DNA of 64,000 bases from Rhizobium sp. JAB6 (GTDB lineage: Bacteria > Pseudomonadota > Alphaproteobacteria > Rhizobiales > Rhizobiaceae): contig NZ_PYJQ01000010.1 of NCBI RefSeq assembly GCF_003024605.1, positions 310,001 to 374,000 on the forward strand. The letters run 5' to 3'. The notes under the pieces were generated by a model. The model was not told where the DNA came from and made no database searches. It saw nothing but the letters and a program-made list of their open reading frames with translations. A program made the position numbers and the translations under genes. Positions 28,042 to 36,141 of the stretch are shown here, piece after piece; the stretch's first letter is position 1, and each line of letters begins with the position of its first letter.

Positions 28042-28257
28042 CGCGTCGCAGCAAATCCATGAAAACACCCTGAAATCGCCCCATTTCGGCACAGGCAGAC
28101 AACTCGTTTTTAATCATTCCGCGCTAGCAATCTCGTGAGCGTGGGTCCGCCAAAAGCTCGGCTCGAATTTTTGGAAAGGACCATGCGCCGGCAGGTTGTT
28201 GCTGCGTATCCCGTGCCTTTGAAAGACGCGCGGCGCAGCAATGAAGAGGTTCTAGTA

Positions 28258-28845
28258 ATGCGTAGCCGCGTCCTTTCCATTCTGGCCGTAATGCTGCTCG
28301 GCGTGCTGGCGGGCTGTGCCACCGCACCTCGCCATACCCGCAACATCTGCGCCATCTTCGACCAGCGCGACGGCTGGTTCAACAACTGGCAGCGGGCCGC
28401 TGAACGCACGGAACGCAAATATGGTGTGCCGGTGCCGATCCTGATGGCGACGATCTATACCGAATCCGGCTTCCGACCTCGCGCCCGCCCCCCACGGCGC
28501 TATCTGCTCGGCTTCATTCCCTGGAAGCGCCCGACGACCGCCTATGGCTATTCACAGGCGCTCGACGGCACCTGGGATAAGTACAAGCGCGAAACCGGCA
28601 ATTGGGGCGCAAGCCGCACCAATTTCTCCGACGCCATCGATTTCGTCGGCTGGTATCACTATCAGACGCACCTGCAGACCGGCATTGCCCTGAACAATTC
28701 CTACGATCTCTATCTCGCTTATTACTCAGGTCCCAAGGGTTATCTGCAGGGGTCGTGGCGCGGCAATTCGACGGCTCTCGCCGGAGCCAGGCGCTTCAAC
28801 GGCATGACGAGACTTTACGCGCAGCAGCTGCCCAGCTGCAGCTGA
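28258..28845 (+). CDS. Lipoprotein with lytic-transglycosylase-like (SLT) fold
   Basis: The 195-residue product starts with a lipoprotein signal (MRSRVLSILAVMLLGVLAGC, lipobox LAGC with Cys 20). It continues with a lysozyme-like domain: ATIYTESGF holds the likely catalytic Glu, and AYGYSQALDGTWDKYK, YHYQTHLQTG and YLAYYSGPKGY match the SLT pattern. The frame extends to 28135, but ATG 28258 has AGAGG upstream and begins the signal peptide. It is probably an outer-membrane-anchored peptidoglycan enzyme, unrelated to its sugar-catabolic neighbours. Confidence 0.85.
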   Translation: MRSRVLSILAVMLLGVLAGCATAPRHTRNICAIFDQRDGWFNNWQRAAERTERKYGVPVPILMATIYTESGFRPRARPPRRYLLGFIPWKRPTTAYGYSQALDGTWDKYKRETGNWGASRTNFSDAIDFVGWYHYQTHLQTGIALNNSYDLYLAYYSGPKGYLQGSWRGNSTALAGARRFNGMTRLYAQQLPSCS

Positions 28846-28876
28846 GCGCAGCGAGTCTCAAATAGGAGTCGCAGCC

Positions 28877-30139
28877 CTAAGGCCGCGGCTCCAGCAGATT
28901 GAGGCCGCCATCTTCGCCCCAGATATCCGCAACCGAGACCTGCTGGCCGGTGTGGCTGCTCTGCAAGGCTGCGATGCCGCAAAGCACCGACATTGCCCCA
29001 GCCCGCGAACCCGCGCGCTGCCTGAGCTCGTCGTTCCGCCCGGAGCGCAGGAGCATGTTGCGCAGCCGGTCGTCGCCGCCATAATGCCCACCAGAGGAGT
29101 GCGGCACCCATATCCGCTCGACATCGCCGAAATTCTTCATAACGACGATCTCGTCGGCCGGCGGCGTCGTCCAGTTCTGCTTCTCGTATTGGCGCAATTC
29201 GATGCGTCCGTTGTGGCCGTTGAAGGCGATGTGGTGACCCTCGATCGGCATGTAAGTGTTCAGAGAATAGGAGACATTGACGCCGTTACGATAGCGGATG
29301 GATGCGACCATCGTATCCGGGATATCGATATCCTCGCGGAACACGCAGGCATCGCGCACATAGCCGTCAACGCTCGATGGGTCCTCATAGAGGCTTTCGA
29401 GCAGCGGCGTCGCGCTGATGTCGAGATAATAGTCGCACTCGTCCTTGTAAGGACAGGTGCGACAGCGCTCGCCGCGGAAAGGCCCCTTGCGGCCGTAATG
29501 CTTGAGATCGGCAAAGGCGGCGACCGTTTCCGGATCGGAATCCAGATACCAGTTCAGAAGGTCGAAATGATGCGTTGCCTTATGAACGAAGAGGCTGCCG
29601 GAATTTTCGACGTAAGCATGCCAGCGGCGGAAGTAATCGGCACCATGGCTGGTATCGAGATACCAATGAAAGTCGACCGATGTGACATCGCCGATGACGC
29701 CGGAATTGATCAGCTCCTTGATCTTCGCGGCAGTTGGCGCAAAGCGGTAGTTGAAGGAGATATCCAGCCGCCTGCCGGTGCGCGCCTCGGCATTGAGGAT
29801 GCGCTTGATCTTGTCGACCGTCGTCGTCATCGGCTTCTCGCTGATGACATCGGCGCCGGCCTCCATCGCCTTGACGATCAGATCGTCATGGGTAGAATCA
29901 CGGGTACAGACGATGACGAGATCCGGCTTTTCCGTCCGCAGCAATTCATCGAAATCGGTATAGATGGGCACCGATGCGCCGATATATTCCAGCGCGCGTT
30001 TTGCCCGCATGGCGTTGAGATCGCAGACCGCCACGAGTTCGACCTCATTACTCCAGCGCTCGACCAGATCCTTGCCCCACATGGTCGCGCCACGATTGCC
30101 CGTGCCGACCAGAACGTAGCGTTTCCTCGATGACTGCAT
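28877..30139 (-). CDS. Gfo/Idh/MocA-family oxidoreductase with Cys-rich insertion
   Basis: The 420-residue protein has an N-terminal Rossmann fold (YVLVGTGNRGATMWG) and the SEKPMTT loop. Its substrate domain includes SLFVHKATHHFDLLNWYL. An insertion carries C226-x2-C229-x5-C235 (RCRTCPYKDECDYY) and C265 (RDACVF), a possible metal-binding set. ATG 30139 follows GGAGGAGCAG; the frame itself opens at 30160. An 141-bp spacer with a long palindrome separates it from the enolase-like gene upstream, with which it may be co-transcribed. Confidence 0.88.
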   Translation of the reverse strand: MQSSRKRYVLVGTGNRGATMWGKDLVERWSNEVELVAVCDLNAMRAKRALEYIGASVPIYTDFDELLRTEKPDLVIVCTRDSTHDDLIVKAMEAGADVISEKPMTTTVDKIKRILNAEARTGRRLDISFNYRFAPTAAKIKELINSGVIGDVTSVDFHWYLDTSHGADYFRRWHAYVENSGSLFVHKATHHFDLLNWYLDSDPETVAAFADLKHYGRKGPFRGERCRTCPYKDECDYYLDISATPLLESLYEDPSSVDGYVRDACVFREDIDIPDTMVASIRYRNGVNVSYSLNTYMPIEGHHIAFNGHNGRIELRQYEKQNWTTPPADEIVVMKNFGDVERIWVPHSSGGHYGGDDRLRNMLLRSGRNDELRQRAGSRAGAMSVLCGIAALQSSHTGQQVSVADIWGEDGGLNLLEPRP

Positions 30140-30203
30140 CTGCTCCTCCACAATCTGCAAACAACGATAATGAGGCCTCGGAGGCCTTCATTTACTTCGG
30201 CAA

Positions 30204-30259
30204 GGCCCCTCACCCCAACCCTCTCCCCGCGCGCGAGGAGAGGGTTGGGGTGAGGGGCC
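30204..30259 (+). repeat. Intergenic palindromic repeat, copy 1
   Basis: A perfect 23-bp inverted repeat occupies 30204-30226 and 30237-30259 with a 10-nt GC-rich loop. The arms begin GGCCCCTCACCCCAACC. The same core recurs at 31764-31826 and 54276-54409. Such GC-rich intergenic hairpins are common in rhizobial genomes. In RNA it would fold tightly in either orientation. Confidence 0.85.
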
Positions 30260-30280
30260 AAGCACGGCAGCATCGGCAGG

Positions 30281-31702
30281 CTAGTGCGGCGATCTCTCCA
30301 TCGCCGCCCAATCCGGCGCAACCGACGAACCAAGACCCACAGCATTGATAACGGAGCCGATCGCAAGCTGCCCCGCCTCGATCCGCAATCGTGTGCGGCC
30401 ATTGCTGACGCGGTAGAGATCGGAATGCGCCGCGGCGAAAGTTGCCTGCTCCGCCTCCGGCGCGCCCGCCATGCCATCGACGTAGTGATGTCCGTTGCGC
30501 TCGATATGCGTCATGCCGATCAGCGATGCGAGCGCCAGATCCTGCTGCACGGCAAGACCGCCCTGCGTCGTCAGATCCTCGGCCGACATGAAATAGGGAA
30601 TGCCGTCCTCCGCACTCCATTTGGCGACGCGCGCTCGGTTCAATAGCGAGCGATAGAACCCTTTGCAGGATTTCGAGGAGATGCCGGTATAGCCGAGACC
30701 CCTCGCCGTAACGAAGGCATCGATATCGGCATCGGATTCGTCGATCTCCACCGGCTTGAAGGCGGCAAGCGCTTTCACCGGCTTCTCGAAAGCGCGGACG
30801 CGGGCGATCGGCTGCTCGACGAACAGGATCGAAGAGGCGAAACGCGCAAGCCTCGGCTCCTCCTTGACGCGGGACAGCAGGTCGGCGACCGCTTCCGCGG
30901 ACGAAAATTGCTCGTTGCCGTCGAGCGTCACGGAATAGCTGGGCACTTTGGCATCGATAACGGCAGCGACGCGGCAGAGACGATCGATATCGGCTTCCAG
31001 CGCGCCGGAAACCTTGACCTTGAAGAAGGTCAGGCCATAGGCATCGATCGCCTCTTCAAAACTCTCCGGCAGCCCATCATCCAGCCCCTCGCCTGCCGGA
31101 ATGTCGCCGGGCACGATGGCGTCCACCAGACCGACGGTATGGCGGGCAGCAAGGCTTGACGATGGCTGCAAGGTCGAGAGGAAACCTGAGAGATCGAAGC
31201 CCGAGAGATCGCGCGCGGTGGACGCATCGATTCCGGGGCGGTTCATCTTGATTGCTTGCGTTACAGTCAGTCCCTCCAAGCGGCAAAGCGCATCGAGGAT
31301 GGCCCGGTTGGCAAGTGCGATGCCGAAGGATGCAACAAGCCCGTTCAGCTTCTCCGCCGCCGCTTGCGCATGGTGTGAGGCCTCGACGGCGGTATGCAGA
31401 CCGAAAGCCGTTCCCAACCCCGCGCTTCGCAGCGCGCCCTGTGCCAGAACCAGCGACCGGCGCAACTGGTTTTCATTGTCGGCATTGGAAAGCTCGGGCG
31501 ATTTATCGAACCATTTTGGCACCATCAGCTCGGCCGCCATGCCCTCGGCCGAGCGTCCTTGCGCATCCTCGATGCGGACGCGCAGAAAAATCTGCCGGGC
31601 CTCCCGCAAGGTCGCCGCGCCAAAACGAAAGGGAAGCCGCAATTTGACCGGGCGCTCGAACGCTTCGGCCTCGACAAGCCTGATTTTCAATGGATCGGTC
31701 AT
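30281..31702 (-). CDS. Mandelate racemase/enolase-superfamily protein
   Basis: The 473-residue protein has an N-terminal capping domain and a barrel domain. FFKVKVSG carries the KxK-type Lys, SVTLDGNEQF carries a metal Asp/Glu, and LFVEQPIAR and VEIDESDAD follow as further metal-ligand positions. These are the hallmarks of acid-sugar dehydratases or epimerases in the superfamily. It lies upstream of the oxidoreductase on the minus strand. Its promoter region holds a GTAAC dyad shared with the operon at 32.9 kb. The substrate is unknown. Confidence 0.82.
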   Translation of the reverse strand: MTDPLKIRLVEAEAFERPVKLRLPFRFGAATLREARQIFLRVRIEDAQGRSAEGMAAELMVPKWFDKSPELSNADNENQLRRSLVLAQGALRSAGLGTAFGLHTAVEASHHAQAAAEKLNGLVASFGIALANRAILDALCRLEGLTVTQAIKMNRPGIDASTARDLSGFDLSGFLSTLQPSSSLAARHTVGLVDAIVPGDIPAGEGLDDGLPESFEEAIDAYGLTFFKVKVSGALEADIDRLCRVAAVIDAKVPSYSVTLDGNEQFSSAEAVADLLSRVKEEPRLARFASSILFVEQPIARVRAFEKPVKALAAFKPVEIDESDADIDAFVTARGLGYTGISSKSCKGFYRSLLNRARVAKWSAEDGIPYFMSAEDLTTQGGLAVQQDLALASLIGMTHIERNGHHYVDGMAGAPEAEQATFAAAHSDLYRVSNGRTRLRIEAGQLAIGSVINAVGLGSSVAPDWAAMERSPH

Positions 31703-31763
31703 GATATCAATCGGCTCCTGTAATTGTCAGGCAGGTTTGTATAGCCGGGCTACTGGCGTGCGT

Positions 31764-31826
31764 GGCCCTCACCCCCAAGCCCTCCCTCGCCCTTCGACAA
31801 GCTCGGAGAGGGCTGGGGTGAGGGGC
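31764..31826 (+). repeat. Intergenic palindromic repeat, copy 2 (diverged)
   Basis: Imperfect arms GGCCCTCACCCCCAAGCCCT and GGGCTGGGGTGAGGGGC flank the inner segment CCCTTCGACAAGCTCGG. It is the same element type as copy 1 but with a longer, different loop. It lies upstream of the enolase-like gene start. Confidence 0.75.
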
Positions 31827-31941
31827 AATTTAGTTCATTGCAGAAGTCTTTCTTGAAATCTCCAGCCGCGTCCCATTGCAGCTCATACACTTCACGCTAT
31901 CTCCTCCTCATCCCGATTCCTCCAGAATCAGGAAAAGCAAA

Positions 31942-31959
31942 TGCTTGGCCGGCCAAGCA
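31942..31959 (+). promoter_or_regulatory. Perfect 18-bp palindrome, candidate operator
   Basis: TGCTTGGCCGGCCAAGCA at 31942-31959 is its own reverse complement. It ends 12 bp before the GTAAC dyad at 31972-31987, in the control region of the minus-strand enolase-like operon. The spacing suggests a second regulator site. The factor is unknown. Confidence 0.5.
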
Positions 31960-31971
31960 ATGTAACCATAT

Positions 31972-31987
31972 AGTTACAAGATCGCGC
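31972..31987 (+). promoter_or_regulatory. GTAAC dyad, candidate TetR operator (site 1)
   Basis: GTAACCATATAGTTAC is a near-perfect dyad. Fourteen of its 16 positions match the dyad at 32866-32881. The two sites flank the TetR gene and precede the two outward-reading operons. Confidence 0.6.
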
Positions 31988-32055
31988 GTTACCTCCGGCC
32001 TTGTCAATCGTCTTTTGCAAATTTCTCGAAAGCTCCGAAGCCTGTTTCCAGGCAT

Positions 32056-32751
32056 CTACAGTCGGATCGAAGCAAGCGTGACGGCAACGATATGCTCGCC
32101 CCAGGCACTCAGCTCATCCGGCGCCGTCAGCTTGCGGGCGAAAATTGTCGACAGCGTGTGGCGGTTCGACAGATAGAAGAAACCGAGCGCCGCGATCGTG
32201 AGATAGACGGATATCGGATCGATCGCCGGCCGGAAAATGCCGAGCGCCTCCCCGCGGCGCAGCACATCCGAAAGCTCGTCGATGAGATGCGAGTGCATGG
32301 CCGAGATTTTGTCGGATCGCTGCAGATAATGCGCGTGATGCAGGTTTTCCGTAGCGAGCAGGCTGAGAAACTCAGGATGCGCGAGAAAATGCCGCCATGT
32401 GAACAAGGCGAGCTCCCGCATCCCCTCCTCCGGGTGGCGATGCGCAAGATCCAGTTGCTTTTCGGCATTGCGGATCGTCGCATAGCTCGCCTCCAGCACG
32501 GCGAGGTAGAGCCCCTCCTTGTCGCCGAAATAGTGGTAGAGCATCCGCTTGTTGGTCTGCGCCCGCGCTGCGATCGCATCCACGCGGGCACCGCCGAAAC
32601 CATGCGCGGCAAATTCTTCCGTCGCCGCGTCCAGGATCGTGGCATGAGTACGCTGCGGGTTGCGGGTCACCTTCTTCGATCGCCTTCCGGCGCTCTTGCC
32701 AGCATCCGATTGCGCTTTATTTTCAGTTTCTTGTCTCGCCCCGCCCGCCAT
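32056..32751 (-). CDS. TetR-family regulator of the glycoside locus
   Basis: The 231-residue protein has a TetR helix-turn-helix (about residues 40-85, ARVDAIAARAQTNKRMLYHY) and an all-helical effector domain of about 140 residues. ATG 32751 follows AAAGGAGATCGTCC. It reads away from the binding-protein operon at 32932 and towards the enolase-like operon. Near-identical 16-bp dyads lie in front of both, which makes it the likely local regulator. The effector is unknown. Confidence 0.9.
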   Translation of the reverse strand: MAGGARQETENKAQSDAGKSAGRRSKKVTRNPQRTHATILDAATEEFAAHGFGGARVDAIAARAQTNKRMLYHYFGDKEGLYLAVLEASYATIRNAEKQLDLAHRHPEEGMRELALFTWRHFLAHPEFLSLLATENLHHAHYLQRSDKISAMHSHLIDELSDVLRRGEALGIFRPAIDPISVYLTIAALGFFYLSNRHTLSTIFARKLTAPDELSAWGEHIVAVTLASIRL

Positions 32752-32865
32752 GGACGATCTCCTTTCGAACGGTCGCATGAGCGACGGATTCTGCCGGCTC
32801 CGGCCTGCGTCGTTTTAATTGCCGCACGATTGGCGCTTGACAGCGGTCGCGTTTCTATCCAACTT

Positions 32866-32881
32866 GTAACCAAATAGTTAT
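32866..32881 (+). promoter_or_regulatory. GTAAC dyad, candidate TetR operator (site 2)
   Basis: GTAACCAAATAGTTAT lies 50 bp upstream of the binding-protein start and just after a TTGACA at 32837-32842. A repressor bound here would overlap the promoter. Confidence 0.6.
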
Positions 32882-32931
32882 ATCATGCAAAGCAGTTCGT
32901 AAATCATCGGTTCGCTGGGGAGGAGACCAGG

Positions 32932-34218
32932 ATGACGTTGACGATCGACCGCCGGCAGTTGCTTGCCGGCATGGCAGCTATGCTGGCTTTTAGCAGTATC
33001 GGATTTTCCCGCGCCAATGCGGCAACCGCCATGCGCCTTCTTTGGTGGGGATCGAAGGAGCGTGCGGACCGTACTTTTGCAGCGGTGAAGGCCTATCAGA
33101 CCAAGAACCCGGATATAACCATTGCCGGCGAGTCCTTCGGCTGGGATAGCTATTGGACGCGCCTCGCCACCCAGACCGGCGGCGGCAATGCGCCCGACCT
33201 CATCCAGATGGATTATCGCTACATCTTCGAATATGCCCGCCGCGGCGCGTTGCTCGATATGACGCCTTATCTCGGCAAGAGCCTGAAGATCGAGGATTTC
33301 GGCCCGGCCAACATCGATTCCGGCAAGGTCGACAACAAGATCTACGGCGTCAGCCTCGGCGTGAACTCCTTCATGGTTGTCGTCAACACGGCCGCGTGGA
33401 CCGAAGCAGGCGTCGAACCGCCACATGACGCCATGACATGGGAACAGGTCGGGGATGCCTGCGCCAAGGTCACGGCCGCCAAGAAGCGTCGCGGTTTCTA
33501 CGGCATGGCCGATGCAAGCGGCGGGGAGCCGGCGCTCGAATGCTGGCTGCGCCAGCGCGGCAAGGCGCTCTATACGGCGGACGGCAAGCTCGCCTTCGAA
33601 GCCAAGGACGCGACCGAATGGTTCGATCTGTGGAGCCATATGCGCAAGATTGGCGCCTGTGTTCCGGCCGACGTGCAGGCGCTCGATCAGCAGACGCTCG
33701 AAACCGATATGCTTGTCACCAAAAAGGCAGCGATGAGCTTCGCCCATTCCAACCAATTCGTTGCCATTCAAGGCCTGAACAAGGAAAAGCTCGATATCGT
33801 CTCCTATCCGGTCGCGGGTGCGGACAGCAAACCCGGCCAGTATCTGAAGCCCTCCATGCTCATGTCGGTCTCCGCAACATCCCCGAACAAGGATGCCGCT
33901 GTCGCCTTCGTCAATTATCTGGTGGAGGATCCGGAGGGCACGAAGGCTTTAGGTCTCGAGCGCGGCGTTCCCGCCTCCCCGAAGATCCGCGATCTGCTGA
34001 CGCCGGATCTGGATCCCGTCAGCAAACAGGTGGTCGATTATATTGGCCGGCTGACACCGCATGTCGGAGCGCTACCGCCGTCCCCGCCGAACGGCGCGGG
34101 CGAGAATGCATTCCTGCTGAAGAAGATCGCCGAGGAGGTGGCCTTCGGCAAAACCAGCGCGCAGGACGCCGGCGCAAAGTTCACCGAACAGGCAGCAGCA
34201 AACATTACGCGAGGCTGA
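32932..34218 (+). CDS. ABC importer solute-binding protein (Tat-type signal)
   Basis: This 428-residue binding protein has the N-terminus TIDRRQLLAGMAAMLAFSSI, a twin-arginine-like signal with cleavage expected after ANA at about 30. A GGGGAGGAG site precedes ATG 32932. Similar blocks occur in the orphan protein at 22655-23950. It is the first gene of a complete importer operon (two permeases, two oxidoreductases, ATPase, 32932-39369). The substrate is probably a plant-derived glycoside; not determined. Confidence 0.92.
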   Translation: MTLTIDRRQLLAGMAAMLAFSSIGFSRANAATAMRLLWWGSKERADRTFAAVKAYQTKNPDITIAGESFGWDSYWTRLATQTGGGNAPDLIQMDYRYIFEYARRGALLDMTPYLGKSLKIEDFGPANIDSGKVDNKIYGVSLGVNSFMVVVNTAAWTEAGVEPPHDAMTWEQVGDACAKVTAAKKRRGFYGMADASGGEPALECWLRQRGKALYTADGKLAFEAKDATEWFDLWSHMRKIGACVPADVQALDQQTLETDMLVTKKAAMSFAHSNQFVAIQGLNKEKLDIVSYPVAGADSKPGQYLKPSMLMSVSATSPNKDAAVAFVNYLVEDPEGTKALGLERGVPASPKIRDLLTPDLDPVSKQVVDYIGRLTPHVGALPPSPPNGAGENAFLLKKIAEEVAFGKTSAQDAGAKFTEQAAANITRG

Positions 34219-34222
34219 CATC

Positions 34223-35191
34223 GTGGGTACAAACAGCAAGAGCGTTGCCGGCGGCTTGGTCGTCGGCGTGCGCGCGCCGTCGCGCGTGGAAACCTCCTAT
34301 AAGGCGCCGAGCGCCTTCGCGCGCAACGCACCCGGCTATCTCTTCCTTCTGCCGTGGTTCATCGGCTTCTTCGGACTGACCCTCGGCCCGGCGATCGCCT
34401 CGCTCTATCTGTCCTTCACCGATTACAATCTGCTGCAGTCTCCAAACCTCGTCGGCATGGAGAATTACGTGCGGATCGCGACGGCCGACGACAAATTCCT
34501 GTCGTCGATGAAGGTGACGCTGTTCTACGTCGTCTGCTCCGTGCCGCTGAAGCTCGCCTTCGCGCTGCTGGTGGCGCTGCTGCTCAATCGCGGCATCAAG
34601 GGGCTGCCGGTCTATCGCGCCATCTTCTACCTGCCGTCGCTGCTCGGCTCCAGCGTCGCAATCGCCGTGCTGTGGCGGCAGATCTTCGATGCCGACGGTA
34701 TCGTCAACACCCTGCTCTGGTACGCTTTCGGCATCAACGGGCCGAGCTGGATCTCCAATCCCGACTATTCGCTCTATACGCTTGTCATTCTGGCTATCTG
34801 GCAGTTCGGCTCGCCGATGATCATCTTCCTTGCCGGTCTGCGCCAGATCCCGACCGATCTTTACGAGGCTGCCAGCCTCGACGGCGCCTCCAAGGCGCGG
34901 ATCTTCTTCAAGATCACCCTGCCGCTTTTGACACCGGTCATCTTCTTCAACGCCGTGGTCCAGACGATCGACGCCTTCAAGGCCTTCACGCCGGCCTACG
35001 TCATTTCCTCCGGCACCGGCGGCCCGATCGATTCCACGTTGTTCTACACGCTCTATCTCTATCAGGAAGCCTTCGGCTATTTCCGCATGGGCTACGCCGC
35101 CGCGCTCGCCTGGATCCTGGTAATCATCATCGCGATCTTTACCGCCTTCTCCTTCCTCTCCGCTCGTTATTGGGTCCACTACGATGACTGA
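34223..35191 (+). CDS. Sugar ABC importer permease (MalF type)
   Basis: The 322-residue inner-membrane permease has a cytoplasmic N-terminus of about 35 residues, six predicted helices and the EAA loop IPTDLYEAASLDGASKARIFF. Translation starts at GTG 34223 with GAGG 8 nt upstream, 4 bp after the binding-protein stop. It overlaps the next permease by 8 bp. Confidence 0.92.
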   Translation: MGTNSKSVAGGLVVGVRAPSRVETSYKAPSAFARNAPGYLFLLPWFIGFFGLTLGPAIASLYLSFTDYNLLQSPNLVGMENYVRIATADDKFLSSMKVTLFYVVCSVPLKLAFALLVALLLNRGIKGLPVYRAIFYLPSLLGSSVAIAVLWRQIFDADGIVNTLLWYAFGINGPSWISNPDYSLYTLVILAIWQFGSPMIIFLAGLRQIPTDLYEAASLDGASKARIFFKITLPLLTPVIFFNAVVQTIDAFKAFTPAYVISSGTGGPIDSTLFYTLYLYQEAFGYFRMGYAAALAWILVIIIAIFTAFSFLSARYWVHYDD

Positions 35192-36068
35192 CGCGAAGCT
35201 CACCCATTTTGCCGAGGACATGAAGCCGCCGCGCGAGCGCCCATGGTTCCTCTCGGTCCTCATCCATGTCGCTCTCGTCGCCGCATCGATCGTGATGCTC
35301 TATCCGCTGCTGTGGATGCTCTCAGGCTCGATCAAGGACCAGAACGAAATCTTCGGCACGGCATCGCTGATCCCCTCCCATTTCGATTTCAGCGCCTATG
35401 CCCGCGGCTGGTTCGGCGGTCAGGTCACCTTCGGCAAGTTCGTCTGGAATTCCGCCGTCATCGCCGTGCTTTCGGTGATCGGTAACGTCATTTCCTGCTC
35501 GCTGGCCGCCTACGCCTTCGCGCGGCTGAACTTCTGGGGCAAGAATTTCTGGTTCGCCCTGATGCTGGGCACGCTGATGCTGCCCTATCACGTCACGCTG
35601 ATCCCGCAGTATATCCTCTTCCTGAAGCTCGGCTGGGTGAAAACCATGCTTCCGCTCGTCGTGCCGAAATTCCTCGCGGTCGACGCCTTCTTCATCTTCC
35701 TGATGGTACAGTTCTTCCGCGGCATCCCCCGCGAACTGGACGAGGCTGCCATGATGGATGGCTGCAGCCCGTGGCGCATCTACTGGCGCATCATGCTGCC
35801 GCTGTCGCTTCCCGTTCTGGCAACGGCCGCCATCTTCTCTTTCATCTGGACTTGGGACGATTTCTTCGGGCCGCTGATCTATCTTTCCGACATCAATACC
35901 TACACGGTGCAGCTCGGCCTGCGCTCCTTCGTGGATTCCACGGGAAGCTCCGACTGGAGCAGCCTGTTTGCCATGTCGAGCCTGTCGCTGATCCCGGTCT
36001 TCCTGATCTTCCTCTTCTTCCAGAGGCTGCTGATCGACGGCATCGCGACCGCCGGCCTCAAACGCTGA
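35184..36068 (+). CDS. Sugar ABC importer permease (MalG type)
   Basis: The 294-residue permease has six predicted helices and the EAA loop IPRELDEAAMMDGCSPWRIYW. Its start overlaps the preceding permease by 8 bp. A 73-bp gap separates it from the first oxidoreductase gene. Confidence 0.92.
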   Translation: MTDAKLTHFAEDMKPPRERPWFLSVLIHVALVAASIVMLYPLLWMLSGSIKDQNEIFGTASLIPSHFDFSAYARGWFGGQVTFGKFVWNSAVIAVLSVIGNVISCSLAAYAFARLNFWGKNFWFALMLGTLMLPYHVTLIPQYILFLKLGWVKTMLPLVVPKFLAVDAFFIFLMVQFFRGIPRELDEAAMMDGCSPWRIYWRIMLPLSLPVLATAAIFSFIWTWDDFFGPLIYLSDINTYTVQLGLRSFVDSTGSSDWSSLFAMSSLSLIPVFLIFLFFQRLLIDGIATAGLKR

Positions 36069-36141
36069 TGACGAACCCCGCGGTCCCGAATACCCAAGAT
36101 CTGGGGCTGCGAACCAACGAACCCACGAAAGGAAATGTCGC

